Counted from the first letter of the stretch, positions 40,951 through 52,212 are shown. The stretch is DNA of 64,000 nt from Pelodictyon luteolum (GCF_001622165.1 NZ_LVWG01000032.1:62001-126000), one strand, 5' to 3'. Translations and numbers: made by a program. Notes: a model not told the origin generated them from the letters alone.

Positions 40951-41688
40951 ATGCTTCGTTCGTTTGCGCTCTGTATCGCGGCGTCCGCCGCACTGGTGAC
41001 TGCTTCCCCTGAAGCCAGCGGTGCGGGTGAGGTCTCCTACTCGGCGCTTATCCGGCAGTATGTAAAGCAAGATAAAACATATTTATTACAATCAATCCGC
41101 CAAAAAGCCGTGGCCGGATCTGAAAAAACCGTCATTGAAGCACTCCTGACGGAAGATGGGCCTAAGGCTGTGTCCCTGTTCCGGCGCCAGCTTGCTATGT
41201 ACCCCGACCCGGCAATCGACCCGATCAGCCATGCGCGCATCGCAGATTATAACCGCTCGCTGACAGCAGCGGTTCCTGCGCCGCAGCTATCGAAACCCGT
41301 TCCTGCCCCTGCACCAACCCCGGCAGCGGCACCGGCACCGCAACCAAAAGCAGCACCGATTGCAGTCAAAGCGCCACCAAAGCCCCCTGCACCGGCACCC
41401 GTTGTAGCACCAGCGCCTGCGCCCGCCGTGGAAAGCGCAAAACCGGCCGCCTTCAGCACGACAGCATACGGTGGAGCTGATACCCATACGCTGCAGTTCG
41501 GAAGCTTCAGCAACAGGGCGAACGCAGAGGCATATGCCTCGAGGCTTTCAGCGGAGGGACCCGTCACCGTCGTTTTCGAGAACCAGATGTACAAAGTACG
41601 CCTTGCAAAAGGGTTCCCGAGCGCCGATGCGGCAAAATCGGCAGCACGGCGCCTTTCCTTCAGCTCCGTTGCCATACCCATCAGGTAA
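40951..41688 (+). CDS. SPOR-domain exported protein
   Basis: Starting at the ATG at 40951, preceded by AGAGGAAA, the protein is 245 residues with a signal peptide (MLRSFALCIAASAALVTASP). A helical part precedes a long Pro/Ala linker (about 110-170). The C-terminal SPOR domain (about 178-245; THTLQFGSFSNRANAEAYAS, then VTVVFENQMYKVRLAKGF) binds septal peptidoglycan lacking stem peptides. Another ATG at 40927 is possible. The sigma-54 activator follows 33 bp downstream. Confidence 0.88.
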   Translation: MLRSFALCIAASAALVTASPEASGAGEVSYSALIRQYVKQDKTYLLQSIRQKAVAGSEKTVIEALLTEDGPKAVSLFRRQLAMYPDPAIDPISHARIADYNRSLTAAVPAPQLSKPVPAPAPTPAAAPAPQPKAAPIAVKAPPKPPAPAPVVAPAPAPAVESAKPAAFSTTAYGGADTHTLQFGSFSNRANAEAYASRLSAEGPVTVVFENQMYKVRLAKGFPSADAAKSAARRLSFSSVAIPIR

Positions 41689-41721
41689 ACGGATGATTGC
41701 TGCCGCCACAGGACCATCGAG

Positions 41722-42849
41722 ATGAAAAAAGAAACCGGACTCATTGGAAAATGCGACCACATGGTGCGGCTCCGCCAGTTCGCACTTCAGGTTGCCGCAA
41801 CCGACATCACGGTACTCATCACCGGCGAAACCGGTTCGGGCAAGGAGGTGCTGGCACGTTTCATCCATGACCACAGCCGGCGGGCCGGAGGCAGTTTCAT
41901 CCCTGTCAATTGCGGTGCCATTCCCGCCGGGATTCTCGAATCAGAGCTCTTCGGGCACGAAAAAGGGGCGTTCACCGGAGCCGTACAGGCCAGAAAAGGC
42001 TACTTTGAATCTGCTGACCGCGGCACCATTTTCCTCGACGAAATCGGAGAAATGCCCACCGAAACGCAGGTAAAGTTTCTCCGGGTCATTGAAAACGGCG
42101 AGTTCCAGCGGGTCGGTGCATCCCAGTCCATATACTCCGACACCCGCATCATCGCGGCCACAAACAGGAACCTCATCCAATCGGTCAGCGATAAAAACTT
42201 CAGAGAGGACCTTTACTACAGGCTCCGCAGCGTAGAACTGCACATACCGCCACTGCGTGAGCGAGGCAGCGACATCCTGCTCCTGACAGAACAGTTCGTG
42301 CATGAGTTCCAGGCAAAGCACAGGATACCGTTTGAAGGGTTCAGCCCCGAAGCCACAGAAATGCTCCTCCGATACCCCTGGCCAGGCAATGTCCGCGAAC
42401 TGCGCAACCTCGTCGAATCCATCCTCGTACTGGAAAAGGGCAGAGAAATCACGCCCGACATCCTCGACAAGCACCTGGTGCAGCGGAGCCGGTTCAAAAG
42501 CCTCGTCCACGACCCCACCCGTTCTGAAAAGAACGAAATGCAGCTCATCTACAGCAGCATCATCCAGCTCCGACAAGAAGTGGGCGAACTCCGCCAGATG
42601 ATGCAGCAGCTCATGCACGGCACACAGCCGCCCACACAGCATCATCTCCTTCTGCCAGTCCCTGCGGCGCAAGCTGCCGACGGGCCTGCGGCACCCGAAA
42701 ACGCAGAGCTCCGCCCGCTCGACGCCGCCGAAAAACAGGCCGTTGCCGAAGCGCTCAGCTCCGCCGGCGGAAGCAAAAGGATTGCAGCCGCACAACTCGG
42801 TATCACCGAACGGACACTCTACAGGAAAATCAAGGCTTACGGCCTCTGA
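41722..42849 (+). CDS. Sigma-54-dependent transcriptional activator without receiver domain
   Basis: The 375-residue protein is an AAA+ activator: Walker A GETGSGKE (35-42), [15 protein letters not shown] with GAFTGA at 82-87, Walker [10 protein letters not shown], and [14 protein letters not shown] near 230. The C-terminal Fis-type helix-turn-helix ends [20 protein letters not shown]. No receiver, PAS or GAF domain is present, so control must come from a partner or from expression level. It follows the SPOR gene, and its 3' end overlaps the convergent lnt by 20 bp. Confidence 0.94.
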   Translation: MKKETGLIGKCDHMVRLRQFALQVAATDITVLITGETGSGKEVLARFIHDHSRRAGGSFIPVNCGAIPAGILESELFGHEKGAFTGAVQARKGYFESADRGTIFLDEIGEMPTETQVKFLRVIENGEFQRVGASQSIYSDTRIIAATNRNLIQSVSDKNFREDLYYRLRSVELHIPPLRERGSDILLLTEQFVHEFQAKHRIPFEGFSPEATEMLLRYPWPGNVRELRNLVESILVLEKGREITPDILDKHLVQRSRFKSLVHDPTRSEKNEMQLIYSSIIQLRQEVGELRQMMQQLMHGTQPPTQHHLLLPVPAAQAADGPAAPENAELRPLDAAEKQAVAEALSSAGGSKRIAAAQLGITERTLYRKIKAYGL

Positions 42850-44458
42850 GGAGACGCTTCCGAACGCCTCCCGACAGCAGCAATAGAATCGATACTGCCA
42901 CGCTGGCCTTCGCCAGCAGGTCGGGGTAGCGGGTATAGAAGCTCAAGGCATGACCCAGAGGAACCTCGGCATTGAGGACCCGCTCCTCCCACCACGGAAC
43001 CCTTGCTATGGTTCGACCGAAAGGATCGATGCACTCGGTGACGCCCGTATTGGCGCACCGGGCCATCGCACGCCGGTTCTCGATGCAGCGGAGGCGACCA
43101 ATCGCCAGATGCTGCCAGGGGCCGTATGATGTTCCGTACCATCCGTCATTGGTCACCAGTGTCAGAAGTTCGGCGCCCTCCCGGACAAATTCCGACACAT
43201 AGCCAGGAAAAATGGACTCGTAGCAGATAATGTTGGCGATGCTTACCCGCTCACGGCCTGCGGGATAAAGATCCATAAGGGAGGGCCCTGGCCCCCGGCC
43301 CCAACTCCCAACCCCTGCCAGGGAAAACGCCAGATGTTCAAGTGCCGGAAAATACTCGGTATAGGGGACCCGCTCAGCAAAGGGAACCAGACGCGCTTTA
43401 CGGTATACCTGAAGGCTGTCCATCTCCGGAGACAGAAGCATGGATGCATTGTATGTCTCATAGAAGCGGCCGCTCTGCCGGTCGAACTTTCCCGTCCCTG
43501 CCGCAGGGGGCTCTTCTCCTGGAGCAGCATAGACGATGTCCGAGAAGCCGGTCAGGAGAGGGACGTGCCAGCGGCTGAGTGAACGCCGCAGCGAGGAGAG
43601 ATACTCGTCATTACCATCATCAAGAATAAAGAACGGCAGGGCTGTTTCAGGCCATACAACCAGATCGGGACGGCTCTCCCTGACGGCGCGGTCGGTCAGC
43701 CGGTAATAGAGGTCCAGGGTTTCGCTGCCGGTGTATCGGTCCCACTTTTCATACGGATCTATGTCGGGCTGCACGAGGCTGACCCGAATCGTTCCCGCAG
43801 TATCCGCTCCGCCTTGGGAATGCAGGACCACGGCGCTGTAAGCGAGAGGAGCGAGCACCATCGCAAGCAGGGCGCCGGCATAGGGGACAAGCAGCCTCCT
43901 TCCGCCGAGAACGGCAAGCACGACAAGCACATTGAATGAGGTGAGCCAGAAACTGATGCCCCACACTCCCGTAATGTCGGCATACTGCACCATGGCATTG
44001 AGGTTCGCCTGGGAATTGCCGAGCGTCAGCCAGCCGAGCGACAGATCCTGCTGCATATAGAGCCACTCCCACCCCACCTGCATAAACGGGAAGGCGACAA
44101 GGGTCCGCAGCAGCCCCCAGAGACGGTTGCAGATGAAAAACAGCATGAACGGCACGGTCATGAAAAACGCCTGCGCAACGATGGTCATGATGCCGCCGGG
44201 CAGCGTGGCAATGCACACCCACCAGAGAGCACCGGCCGAATAGGCAAGCATGGCAGCGTAGGACTTGCGGAATACCGATCCGGCCGACTGATCCTCGGCA
44301 ATGCTCAGCAGCAACGGTACCAAGGCAACCCAGGCGAGCAGTTCAAGATGGATGGATGGATAAGAAGGAAACGAAACGGCAAGAAGCACTCCGCTGAGGA
44401 GAGGGGATACATAGGAGGAACGGAAAAGCCGGTCGGCAGCCTTCGGGTAAGCAGTCAT
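42830..44458 (-). CDS. lnt: Apolipoprotein N-acyltransferase
   Basis: Lnt adds the third acyl chain to lipoproteins in the inner membrane. The 542-residue protein has about six to eight membrane helices and a periplasmic nitrilase-like domain (about 225-500). The catalytic residues are visible in [11 protein letters not shown] (Glu), [13 protein letters not shown] (Lys) and [13 protein letters not shown] (Cys). A lolD-like gene elsewhere in the window serves the next stage of lipoprotein export. Confidence 0.95.
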   Translation of the reverse strand: MTAYPKAADRLFRSSYVSPLLSGVLLAVSFPSYPSIHLELLAWVALVPLLLSIAEDQSAGSVFRKSYAAMLAYSAGALWWVCIATLPGGIMTIVAQAFFMTVPFMLFFICNRLWGLLRTLVAFPFMQVGWEWLYMQQDLSLGWLTLGNSQANLNAMVQYADITGVWGISFWLTSFNVLVVLAVLGGRRLLVPYAGALLAMVLAPLAYSAVVLHSQGGADTAGTIRVSLVQPDIDPYEKWDRYTGSETLDLYYRLTDRAVRESRPDLVVWPETALPFFILDDGNDEYLSSLRRSLSRWHVPLLTGFSDIVYAAPGEEPPAAGTGKFDRQSGRFYETYNASMLLSPEMDSLQVYRKARLVPFAERVPYTEYFPALEHLAFSLAGVGSWGRGPGPSLMDLYPAGRERVSIANIICYESIFPGYVSEFVREGAELLTLVTNDGWYGTSYGPWQHLAIGRLRCIENRRAMARCANTGVTECIDPFGRTIARVPWWEERVLNAEVPLGHALSFYTRYPDLLAKASVAVSILLLLSGGVRKRLLRGRKP

Positions 44459-44602
44459 TGCTGAGAGAGGGTAAAATCAATGAAAGAAGTCAATGAACCC
44501 AGAAGAGGCAGAAAAATTATACAACATTTCGTGCTAAGAGATAAACACGACGGAGATATTTTGCTTTTTTATTGATTAATTATTCTTTAAATTTATTTCA
44601 AG

Positions 44603-44616
44603 CTGTTATTTAACAG
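44603..44616. promoter_or_regulatory. Palindrome in the fmoA upstream region
   Basis: CTGTTATTTAACAG is a perfect 14-bp palindrome (TGT-N6-ACA core), 73 bp before the fmoA start. It follows an AT-rich stretch (44562-44600) likely to hold the promoter. It may be a repressor site; no regulator is known. Confidence 0.4.
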
Positions 44617-44688
44617 GGGTAGGCTTTCAGTAAAACGGGCCCCTGCAAATATCCAATTTCAACGCCATCAGAAAAAGGAGAAATCATT

Positions 44689-45789
44689 ATGGCTCTTTTC
44701 GGCACTAAAGACGCGACCACCGCACACTCCGATTACGAAATCGTTCTCGAAGGCGGTTCGAGCTCGTGGGGAAAGGTAAAAGCCAGGGCGAAAGTAAACG
44801 TCCCCCCGGCCCTCCCGCTGCTGCCCGCAGACTGCAATGTCAAGATCAACGTGAAGCCCCTGGATCCCGCTAAGGGCTTTGTACGGTTCTCGGCTGTCAT
44901 CGAATCCATCGTCGACAGCACGAAGAACAAGCTGGTCATCGAAGCTGACATCGCCAATGAAACAAAAGAACGCAGGATCTGCGTCGGTGAGGGTTCCGTC
45001 ACCGTCGGTGATTTCTCCCACTCGTTCTCATTCGAAGGCTCTGTCGTCAATCTGTTCTACTACCGCTCCGACGCAGTCCGCAGGAACGTGCCGAACCCGA
45101 TCTACATGCAGGGTCGCCAGTTCCACGACATCATCATGAAGGTGCCGCTTGACAACAACGATGTCATCGATACCTGGGAAGGTACCCTGAAAGCTCTCCA
45201 GACCACCGGCGCATTCAATGACTGGATCCGTGAGTTCTGGTTCATCGGACCTGCCTTCACCGCACTCAACGAAGGTGGCCAGAGGATTTCCAAGATTGAA
45301 GTCAACAGCATCGGCACCCAGAGCGGCGACAAGGGTCCCGTCGGCGTCACCCGCTGGCGCTTCTCGCACGGCGGATCGGGCATCGTTGACTCCATCGCAC
45401 GCTGGGCGGAGCTCTTCCCGGCCGACAAGCTCAACAGGCCGGCCTCCGTTGAAGCTGGATTCCGTTCCGATTCACAGGGCATCGAAGTCAAAGTTGACGG
45501 CGACTTCCCCGGCGTTTCCGTAGATGCCGGCGGCGGACTCCGCAGGATCCTGAACCACCCTCTCATCCCGCTGGTCCACCACGGCATGGTCGGCAAGTTC
45601 AACGACTTCACCGTCGATACCCAGCTCAAGATCGTTCTTCCGAAGGGATACAAGATCCGCTACGCAGCTCCTCAGTTCCGCTCGCAGAACCTCGAGGAAT
45701 ACCGCTGGAGCGGTGGCGCTTACGCCCGCTGGGTGGAGCATGTCTGCAAAGGCGGCACCGGCCAGTTCGAAGTGCTCTACGCTCAGTAA
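44689..45789 (+). CDS. fmoA: Fenna-Matthews-Olson bacteriochlorophyll a protein
   Basis: FMO carries excitation energy from the chlorosome baseplate to the reaction centre in green sulfur bacteria. The 366-residue length is standard. It starts MALFGTKDATTAHSDYEIVL, contains SSSWGKVKARAKVNVPP, and ends with the Trp/Tyr-rich EEYRWSGGAYARWVEHVCKG. Each monomer binds several BChl a molecules, largely through His residues in a beta sandwich. A strong Shine-Dalgarno sequence (AAAAAGGAG) lies 8 bp before the ATG. A terminator follows, so the gene is probably monocistronic. Confidence 0.99.
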   Translation: MALFGTKDATTAHSDYEIVLEGGSSSWGKVKARAKVNVPPALPLLPADCNVKINVKPLDPAKGFVRFSAVIESIVDSTKNKLVIEADIANETKERRICVGEGSVTVGDFSHSFSFEGSVVNLFYYRSDAVRRNVPNPIYMQGRQFHDIIMKVPLDNNDVIDTWEGTLKALQTTGAFNDWIREFWFIGPAFTALNEGGQRISKIEVNSIGTQSGDKGPVGVTRWRFSHGGSGIVDSIARWAELFPADKLNRPASVEAGFRSDSQGIEVKVDGDFPGVSVDAGGGLRRILNHPLIPLVHHGMVGKFNDFTVDTQLKIVLPKGYKIRYAAPQFRSQNLEEYRWSGGAYARWVEHVCKGGTGQFEVLYAQ

Positions 45790-45816
45790 GCAGTCAATCG
45801 GACAACAACACAACAC

Positions 45817-45847
45817 GAAAGCCGGCCTCAGCCGGCTTTCTGTTTTT
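45817..45847 (+). terminator. Intrinsic terminator of fmoA
   Basis: GAAAGCCGGC and GCCGGCTTTC form a 10-bp stem with a CTCA loop, followed by TGTTTTT. It lies 28 bp after the fmoA stop. Confidence 0.92.
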
Positions 45848-45905
45848 ATAACCGCATAACTCCGACCCCACTTCATTCCGCCCCGGAAGCCATCTCCCTG
45901 GAGCA

Positions 45906-46307
45906 TCAACCGAGCAGCTGCAGGATCTCCTCGATCTCCGATTTAACCTCCTTCAGCACAGCCACCCTACGCTGGTCAACCACCCGGTTTTTCTTGTCCA
46001 CATGGCCGATCTCCTTCTGCAGGCGAAGGATTTCGCCGGTTCGGGGATCCTCGTCCCTCGTCTTTCCCTCATTCTTCATCAGTTCGCTCGCCTTACCAAG
46101 CCGGTAGCCCTGCTCATAGACCAGATCTTTGATATTGAGCACGAGAGCCATATCGCGGTTCGTGTAGCGACGGTTGCCGCGGGTATCCCTACCGGGTCGA
46201 AGCTCCTTGAAAAAGGTCTCCCAGTAGCGCAGCAGATAGGCCGGAACACCGGCAATCCGGCTGACCTCACCTATCGAGTAGTAATTTTTGCTGGCGTCAA
46301 ACGACAT
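45906..46307 (-). CDS. MerR-family transcriptional regulator
   Basis: The 133-residue protein has the N-terminal MerR helix-turn-helix (YYSIGEVSRIAGVPAYLLRY, residues 9-28) and the wing (GNRRYTNRDMALVLNIKDLV). A coiled-coil tail follows, without the Cys pattern of metal sensors. It resembles small MerR proteins of unknown ligand. It converges on fmoA and is divergent from the MsbA-like gene; regulation of either is possible but unproved. Confidence 0.9.
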   Translation of the reverse strand: MSFDASKNYYSIGEVSRIAGVPAYLLRYWETFFKELRPGRDTRGNRRYTNRDMALVLNIKDLVYEQGYRLGKASELMKNEGKTRDEDPRTGEILRLQKEIGHVDKKNRVVDQRRVAVLKEVKSEIEEILQLLG

Positions 46308-46379
46308 GAGCCTCCCCCGTATGGCATAGTTTTGATTTCGTCATTCTTATTATACATTTACTACCGCTACATCAAAAAC

Positions 46380-46403
46380 ATGACGGATGAAATGACGGAT
46401 GAA
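46380..46403. repeat. Tandem 12-mer at the start of the MsbA-like gene
   Basis: ATGACGGATGAA occurs twice back to back. The chosen start ATG (46399) lies in the second copy. Confidence 0.85.
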
Positions 46404-48162
46404 AAATCTTCTCAGCCTCCTGCCTTATCTCAGCAGGTACCGCACGAAACTGTTTGCAGGGTTTGCATTCATCATCCTTACGAACCTGTTCGCCGTCATC
46501 GGGCCCCGCTATATCCGCCTGGCCGTCGACAGCATGAACGGCAGTTTCATCATTGAGGATGTCCTCCGAAACACCGGCCTTTATGTCCTCTTCGCTCTTT
46601 TAAGCGGTTTTTTTCTCTTCCTCGTCCGCCAAAGCATCATCGTCACATCCCGCCATATCGAATATGACCTGAAGAACGACTACTACCGCCACCTGCAGCA
46701 CCTTCCAAGGTCCTTCTATGACAGCATGAGCACCGGTGAGCTCATATCGAGGGGCACCAATGACCTGAACGCTGTAAGAGAGTTCCTCGGCCCAGGCATC
46801 ATGTACTCCCTGAACACTTTTTTCCGCCTTCTCTTCGCGCTGGCAGCGATGATTGCTCTTTCGCCTAAACTCACCTTCTTCGCTCTCCTGCCAGCCCCGG
46901 TCCTCAGCTGGTCGGTGTATCGGATTGGGCGATCGATGCAGAAGCGCTCGAAAAGCATACAGGAAAGCTATGCGGCCATCACAAACCTTGTTCAGGAAAA
47001 CCTCTCCGGCATCCGCATCGTCAAAAGCTACACGAGAGAGGCGTTTGAGATTGACCGCTTCGAAAAGCTCAACAGGGAATATTACGGGAAAAACCTCTCT
47101 CTGGGAAAATTGCAGGCTCTTTTTTTTGCATTCCTGACCTCCCTCACCGCCTTCTCGCTGCTTCCGGTGATATGGATAGGCGGTACAAGCGTTACAGAGG
47201 GAACGATGACCATCGGCGGCATCGCGCAGTTCATCGTGTATGTCACAATGCTCAGCTGGCCGATCATCTCAATCGGCTGGGTGACGAGCATCATCCAGAA
47301 AGCATCCTCTGCCCAGGCAAGGCTTGATGAAATAATGGGCATGCAGCCCGAACCCGATACCGAGGGGACGGCGGAGCGTGGTGATGCTTCGCAGCAGGAA
47401 GGTTCCTCCGGAAGCCTGTCATTCAGGGACATCAGCTTCAGCTACCCCGGCAATGAGGACCGGCCGGTCCTTGATCACGTGACGCTTGAGATCAACGCCG
47501 GCACAAAGACCGCCATTGTCGGAGCGACAGGATCGGGAAAAACATCCCTCGTAAGCCTTATCCCGCGCCTCTACGAACCAACCGGGGGCTCCATCATCCT
47601 CGACGGACAGGACATCAGAAGCCTGCCCCTGAAACGGCTGCGCGAACAGATCGGGTTCGTGCCGCAGGTCAACTTCCTCTTTTCGGACACCATCGCGCAC
47701 AACATCAGCTGGGGCAGCAGGCGAAGCAGTGCCGATGAGGTACTGGACGCCAGCCGTACGGCCATGCTTCATGACGACATCCAGGACTTTCCCGACGCGT
47801 TTGAAACCATGCTCGGAGAAAAGGGGATCAACCTTTCAGGGGGCCAGAAACAGCGGGCATGCATTGCCCGGGCGGTTGCATGGAAGCCACGCATCCTCAT
47901 CCTCGACGATGCCCTCTCGGCCGTCGATACGGCAACAGAAGCGAGAATTTTCGATGCCCTGCTCCAAGAGCTGCCGGATACCACCGTCATCCTCATCAGC
48001 CACCGGATCTCCACAGTAAAGAACTGCGACCGCATCATCGTACTCAAAGACGGCCATATCGCCGAAAGCGGCTCCCACACGGAACTGCTTGAGCACCAGG
48101 GAATTTATTTCGAGCTCTACAACCAGCAGCTCCTCGAAGAGGAGATCCTCTCCCTCAGCTGA
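46399..48162 (+). CDS. MsbA-like ABC exporter
   Basis: The 587-residue half-transporter has six membrane helices (about 10-310) and an ATPase domain with Walker A GATGSGKTS (about 375-383), the Q-loop GFVPQVNFLFSDTI, NLSGGQKQRACIARAV and ILILDDALSAVDT. It should export lipids or drugs as a homodimer. No clear Shine-Dalgarno sequence is visible, and the start lies within a 12-bp duplication. It converges on the radical SAM gene with 8 bp between stops. Confidence 0.9.
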   Translation: MKNLLSLLPYLSRYRTKLFAGFAFIILTNLFAVIGPRYIRLAVDSMNGSFIIEDVLRNTGLYVLFALLSGFFLFLVRQSIIVTSRHIEYDLKNDYYRHLQHLPRSFYDSMSTGELISRGTNDLNAVREFLGPGIMYSLNTFFRLLFALAAMIALSPKLTFFALLPAPVLSWSVYRIGRSMQKRSKSIQESYAAITNLVQENLSGIRIVKSYTREAFEIDRFEKLNREYYGKNLSLGKLQALFFAFLTSLTAFSLLPVIWIGGTSVTEGTMTIGGIAQFIVYVTMLSWPIISIGWVTSIIQKASSAQARLDEIMGMQPEPDTEGTAERGDASQQEGSSGSLSFRDISFSYPGNEDRPVLDHVTLEINAGTKTAIVGATGSGKTSLVSLIPRLYEPTGGSIILDGQDIRSLPLKRLREQIGFVPQVNFLFSDTIAHNISWGSRRSSADEVLDASRTAMLHDDIQDFPDAFETMLGEKGINLSGGQKQRACIARAVAWKPRILILDDALSAVDTATEARIFDALLQELPDTTVILISHRISTVKNCDRIIVLKDGHIAESGSHTELLEHQGIYFELYNQQLLEEEILSLS

Positions 48163-48170
48163 AAAATCCC

Positions 48171-49607
48171 CTACCCTTCCCCGGATCCAGCAAGGGTGGC
48201 CAGCTGGCGATAAAGATCACGGCGTGAAAGGCCGTACAGATGCACATAAAGCAGATTGAAGGAGAGAACGGAAGCCCGGAGGGTTGGTGCTGCGGCAGCA
48301 CGCTTCAGGGCGTTTGCCACCGTAAACACCCTCTTCGTAAGCCCGGCGTATGAGGGGATGAAGGACTCGATCGGAACAGCCTTCGGCCGGTACAGCATCT
48401 CCTGACCCCATGAGAACCTGAAGGCGTCGTGATTCACCGGATCATGCAGCAGTCGCCGCTCACCGGCAAGTCGGGTGAATAGATCCGTTCCTGGGATCGG
48501 CCGCAGGAGGTTGATGCCCGGAACATCAACCCCCGTCTCTTCGATGAACTCCTCGATACGGCGCGGCATATCCAGTGTGTCACCGTCAAGGCCATAGATA
48601 AAACTGCCGTAGACACAGATCCCGGCTTCCCGTATCGCCTTGATTGAAGCCACCTGACGGGAAGCCGGATTATGGAACTTATGGTGGGCGTGGTTGCTGC
48701 CGTCGCCGATGCTTTCAATGCCGACGAGAAGCGCACCGCAACCGGAACGCGCAAACACTTCAAGCAGAGCGGGGTTCTCCCCGAGCGCGGTGGTAGACTG
48801 GCCGACCCACCGGATGCCAAGGGGAATCAGCCCCTTGAACAGTTCCCGGGCATAGCGCTCATCTGCGTTGATGGTGTCGTCGAGAAAAAAGAATATCCGC
48901 CGGTCTTCCTTCAAGAAACCCTCTACCTCCCTCTGAACATCCTTCACCGGACGGTGGCGCAGGCGGTGACCGTTCATCACATGCACGGTACAGAAGTCGC
49001 AACTGTATGGACAGCCACGGGTGGTCTGAACCACATTGGTCGTGAAATAGCTCTTAATGTCGAGTATGGATTTACTGACAGGACGGGAAAGCGAGAGGTC
49101 GGGCGGCGTTTCCTGGCGGTATTCAGCCCTTAATGCATCCTTCCGGAGGTCCAGGAGTACCTCACGCCAGAGGTCGTCTGCTTCGCCGCATACCAGAACG
49201 TCGGCATGCTCCCGGCACCGCTCCGCAAAGAGGGTGACGTAGGGGCCGCCGAGCACCACTTTCACTCCACGATGCCTCAAGGCGGCGGCAAGTTCAAAGG
49301 CAGGGCGCACCGCACCGGTCTGCACGCTGATGCCGACGAGATCCCAGTGCCGATCGGCTGGAAAGCGCTCAAAACGCAGATCACAGTACTCCTGACGGAC
49401 GCCATCTACTTTCACGGAGCCGAGGATCATTAGTGAAAGTGGCGGAATGGCGAACTGCGCCCGACGGATGATGCCGCTGAAAAGAGTGTCTTTGAGCGAT
49501 GAAAAAAGATCTGTCGAGTGGGAAGCCTCACCGAGGAGGGAGGCTCCATCAACTCCGCTATCGGCCTGGATAAAAACCAGGAGTACGGATTTATCAGCGT
49601 CTGGCAT
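48171..49607 (-). CDS. B12-binding-type radical SAM protein
   Basis: From the ATG at 49607 the protein is 478 residues. An N-terminal cobalamin-binding-like fold (about 60-160; [34 protein letters not shown]) precedes the radical SAM domain with Cys199-x3-Cys203-x2-Cys206 ([13 protein letters not shown]). This architecture is shared by BchE and the bacteriochlorophyll c methylases BchQ and BchR, among many others. A pigment role is plausible here, but the sequence does not prove it. The start overlaps the mutS 3' end by 14 bp, suggesting co-transcription with mutS. Confidence 0.85.
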   Translation of the reverse strand: MPDADKSVLLVFIQADSGVDGASLLGEASHSTDLFSSLKDTLFSGIIRRAQFAIPPLSLMILGSVKVDGVRQEYCDLRFERFPADRHWDLVGISVQTGAVRPAFELAAALRHRGVKVVLGGPYVTLFAERCREHADVLVCGEADDLWREVLLDLRKDALRAEYRQETPPDLSLSRPVSKSILDIKSYFTTNVVQTTRGCPYSCDFCTVHVMNGHRLRHRPVKDVQREVEGFLKEDRRIFFFLDDTINADERYARELFKGLIPLGIRWVGQSTTALGENPALLEVFARSGCGALLVGIESIGDGSNHAHHKFHNPASRQVASIKAIREAGICVYGSFIYGLDGDTLDMPRRIEEFIEETGVDVPGINLLRPIPGTDLFTRLAGERRLLHDPVNHDAFRFSWGQEMLYRPKAVPIESFIPSYAGLTKRVFTVANALKRAAAAPTLRASVLSFNLLYVHLYGLSRRDLYRQLATLAGSGEG

Positions 49608-52212
49608 TGAGATAGCCCTGGAGCTTTTTGAGTTCAAGCAGGGCGTCGATGGGTGTAAGCCGATCGATGTCGATGGCTTCAATAGCCGCCTGCAGACGGG
49701 ATTCAACAGCATCGAACAGGTTTATCTGCATGCTTTCGCGAACAGCGGGGGCGGCAGGAACAGCAACGTCGTGTTTTTCGAGGCCGGCCATGATCTGGCG
49801 TGCGCGGTCAATCACTTCCCGGGGCATACCGGCCATCCGGGCAACCTCGATTCCGTAGCTGTTGTCGGTGGAGCCTCTGACGATCTTGCGAAGAAAAATC
49901 ACGCTGTCAGCGCTTTCAATGACGGTGGCATTGTAGTTCACCACTCCCGGAAGCCGCTCTTCAAGCTCGGCAAGTTCGTGATAATGTGTTGCAAAGAGCG
50001 TACGGGCACATATCGTTTCGGCGATATACTCGCTCATGGCCCAGGCAATCGACATACCATCGAACGTGCTGGTACCGCGACCAATCTCATCGAGCAGGAT
50101 GAGGCTCGAAGCTGTGGCGTTGTTCAGAATGCTTGCCGCCTCATTCATCTCCACAAGGAAGGTGCTTTCTCCGGAGGCAAGATTGTCGGAAGCACCGACC
50201 CGGGTAAAAATCCGGTCGACAAGGCCGATTTCGGCCGATTCGGCCGGCACGAAACTCCCTGCCTGGGCAAGCAGGACGATGAGTCCAGCCTGTCGCAGGT
50301 ACGAACTCTTTCCCGCCATGTTCGGACCCGTAATCATCAGCATCCGCTGACTGTCATCAAATACGCAGTCGTTCTTGACGAAGGGGTCATCGGGGCTCAG
50401 CAGCAGCTCAAGCACCGGATGGCGGCCGCCCAGTATCCTGAGATTGCGGCTTTCGTCAATCTCCGGCTTCGTGTATCCGTACTCTTCAGCTGCAACGGCA
50501 TAGGAGCGGAGGCAGTCCAGCTCTGCAATCACCGCAGCGTTCTTTTGAACCACCGAAGCATGGCCGGCAATCATGGCACACAGCTCGTGGAACAGGTCGG
50601 CTTCAAGCCGGAGGCTTTTCTCCTCGGCATGAAGGATCTTCTCCTCATACTCTTTCAGAGCCGGAATGGTGTATCGCTCGGCGTTGACGAGGGTCTGTTT
50701 CTTTTCATAAAAAGCAGGAACCTTGTCGATGTTCGCACGGCTGATCTCGATATAGTAACCGAAAACCCGGTTGAACTGAACCTTGAGTGAGGAAATGCCG
50801 GTCCGCAGGCGCTCCTCCTGCTGAATTTCCATCAGCCGGTCTTTGGCCGTTGAAGAGATGCTGCGAAGTTCATCAAGTTCGTGGTTGTAGCCCGCTCTGA
50901 AGTACCCCCCGTCACGCATGGAAGCTCCACATTCGGGATCGATCGCCCGCTCGACAGCGTCGGTCAGCTCACCAACGTCCTCCAGTTCGGTGGCAAGGGT
51001 GCGGAGTCTTCCCGATGAGCACTCGCCGGCAAGAGCGCGCAGGCCCGGCACAGCCGAAAGCGAGCGGCCGAACTGGAGCACCTCACGGGGAGAAGTGCGG
51101 AAGGTGGCAATGCGCGCAAGTGAGCGCTCAAGGTCATTGATGCCCGAAAGCAGTTCGTCGAGCGAACCGCGCCGACGGCGCTCGCAGAGCAGTTCCTCGA
51201 CGGCATCGTGGCGCATCCGTATACGCTCCGCGCTGAGGAGCGGTCGCTGCAGCCAGCGGCGTATGAGGCGGCCGCCCATCGGATTGGAGGTGCGGTCGAT
51301 GACCTGGAGAAGACTGCCGTTCAGCGATCCGTCCTGCATCGAAGAGATGATTTCGAGGTTCCGCTTGGTCTGCAGATCCAGCATCATGAACTCCCCATCC
51401 TGCGTCTCTGCAATCCGGGTGATATACTGAAGCCTGCCCTGCCGGGTTTCCTCGAGGTACTGGAGAATGACGCCCGCCGCAACCCGTCCGGCACGATTGC
51501 CCTCGATGCCGAAGCCTTTGAGCGAATGGGTTCGGAACTGCCGCGAGAGCACCTCTCCTGCATGCTCCTCACCAAACATCCAGTCATCAAGGCCGGTGAG
51601 GAGAATCCCCGTGCTCCCTTTCAGCAGGGCTTCCATATTCCCTTTTTCCGACTGCGGCACCAGCAGTTCAGAGGGATGGAGAGAGCGGATGAAGTCACCG
51701 AGCGACTCCGAGAGGACGGTGGCAATCCTGAACTCCGCCGTCGTCACGTCGACATAAGCAACACCCGTAAGCTTACGACGGCCGTCCTTGAGGAAAGCGG
51801 CGGCACAGAGGTAATTGTTGCGGCAGTCATCAAGAATGCTGTCGCTGTAAGTAACGCCGGGGGTTACAATATCGGTGACTTCGCGTCGAACAATACCCTT
51901 GGCCATGGCGGGATCCTCGACCTGATCGCAGACCGCCACCTTGAAGCCCTTTCGGACAAGCTTGGCGATGTAGCCTTCGCTGGCATGATGGGGAAAACCC
52001 GCCATCGGAACGTCGGCGGCAGCACCGTTCGAACGGCGGGTCAGGACGATGTTGACCGCTGAGGAGATAGTGCAGGCATCATCGAAAAATGTCTCATAGA
52101 AGTCACCGACCCTGAAAAGGAGAAGATAGTCCGGATAGCGCTCCTTGACCTCAAGGTACTGTCGCATCATCGGGGAGTGCTCTGTGGCACCACCACCCTT
52201 TTTTCCGGCCAT
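49594..52212 (-). CDS. mutS: DNA mismatch repair protein MutS
   Basis: MutS recognises mismatches and recruits MutL. The 872-residue protein has the N-terminal mismatch domain with the Phe-x-Glu motif ([11 protein letters not shown]), a connector, the clamp, and the ATPase with [27 protein letters not shown] and [12 protein letters not shown]. The C-terminus ends [34 protein letters not shown] element lies about 80 bp upstream. Confidence 0.98.
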   Translation of the reverse strand: MAGKKGGGATEHSPMMRQYLEVKERYPDYLLLFRVGDFYETFFDDACTISSAVNIVLTRRSNGAAADVPMAGFPHHASEGYIAKLVRKGFKVAVCDQVEDPAMAKGIVRREVTDIVTPGVTYSDSILDDCRNNYLCAAAFLKDGRRKLTGVAYVDVTTAEFRIATVLSESLGDFIRSLHPSELLVPQSEKGNMEALLKGSTGILLTGLDDWMFGEEHAGEVLSRQFRTHSLKGFGIEGNRAGRVAAGVILQYLEETRQGRLQYITRIAETQDGEFMMLDLQTKRNLEIISSMQDGSLNGSLLQVIDRTSNPMGGRLIRRWLQRPLLSAERIRMRHDAVEELLCERRRRGSLDELLSGINDLERSLARIATFRTSPREVLQFGRSLSAVPGLRALAGECSSGRLRTLATELEDVGELTDAVERAIDPECGASMRDGGYFRAGYNHELDELRSISSTAKDRLMEIQQEERLRTGISSLKVQFNRVFGYYIEISRANIDKVPAFYEKKQTLVNAERYTIPALKEYEEKILHAEEKSLRLEADLFHELCAMIAGHASVVQKNAAVIAELDCLRSYAVAAEEYGYTKPEIDESRNLRILGGRHPVLELLLSPDDPFVKNDCVFDDSQRMLMITGPNMAGKSSYLRQAGLIVLLAQAGSFVPAESAEIGLVDRIFTRVGASDNLASGESTFLVEMNEAASILNNATASSLILLDEIGRGTSTFDGMSIAWAMSEYIAETICARTLFATHYHELAELEERLPGVVNYNATVIESADSVIFLRKIVRGSTDNSYGIEVARMAGMPREVIDRARQIMAGLEKHDVAVPAAPAVRESMQINLFDAVESRLQAAIEAIDIDRLTPIDALLELKKLQGYLNARR

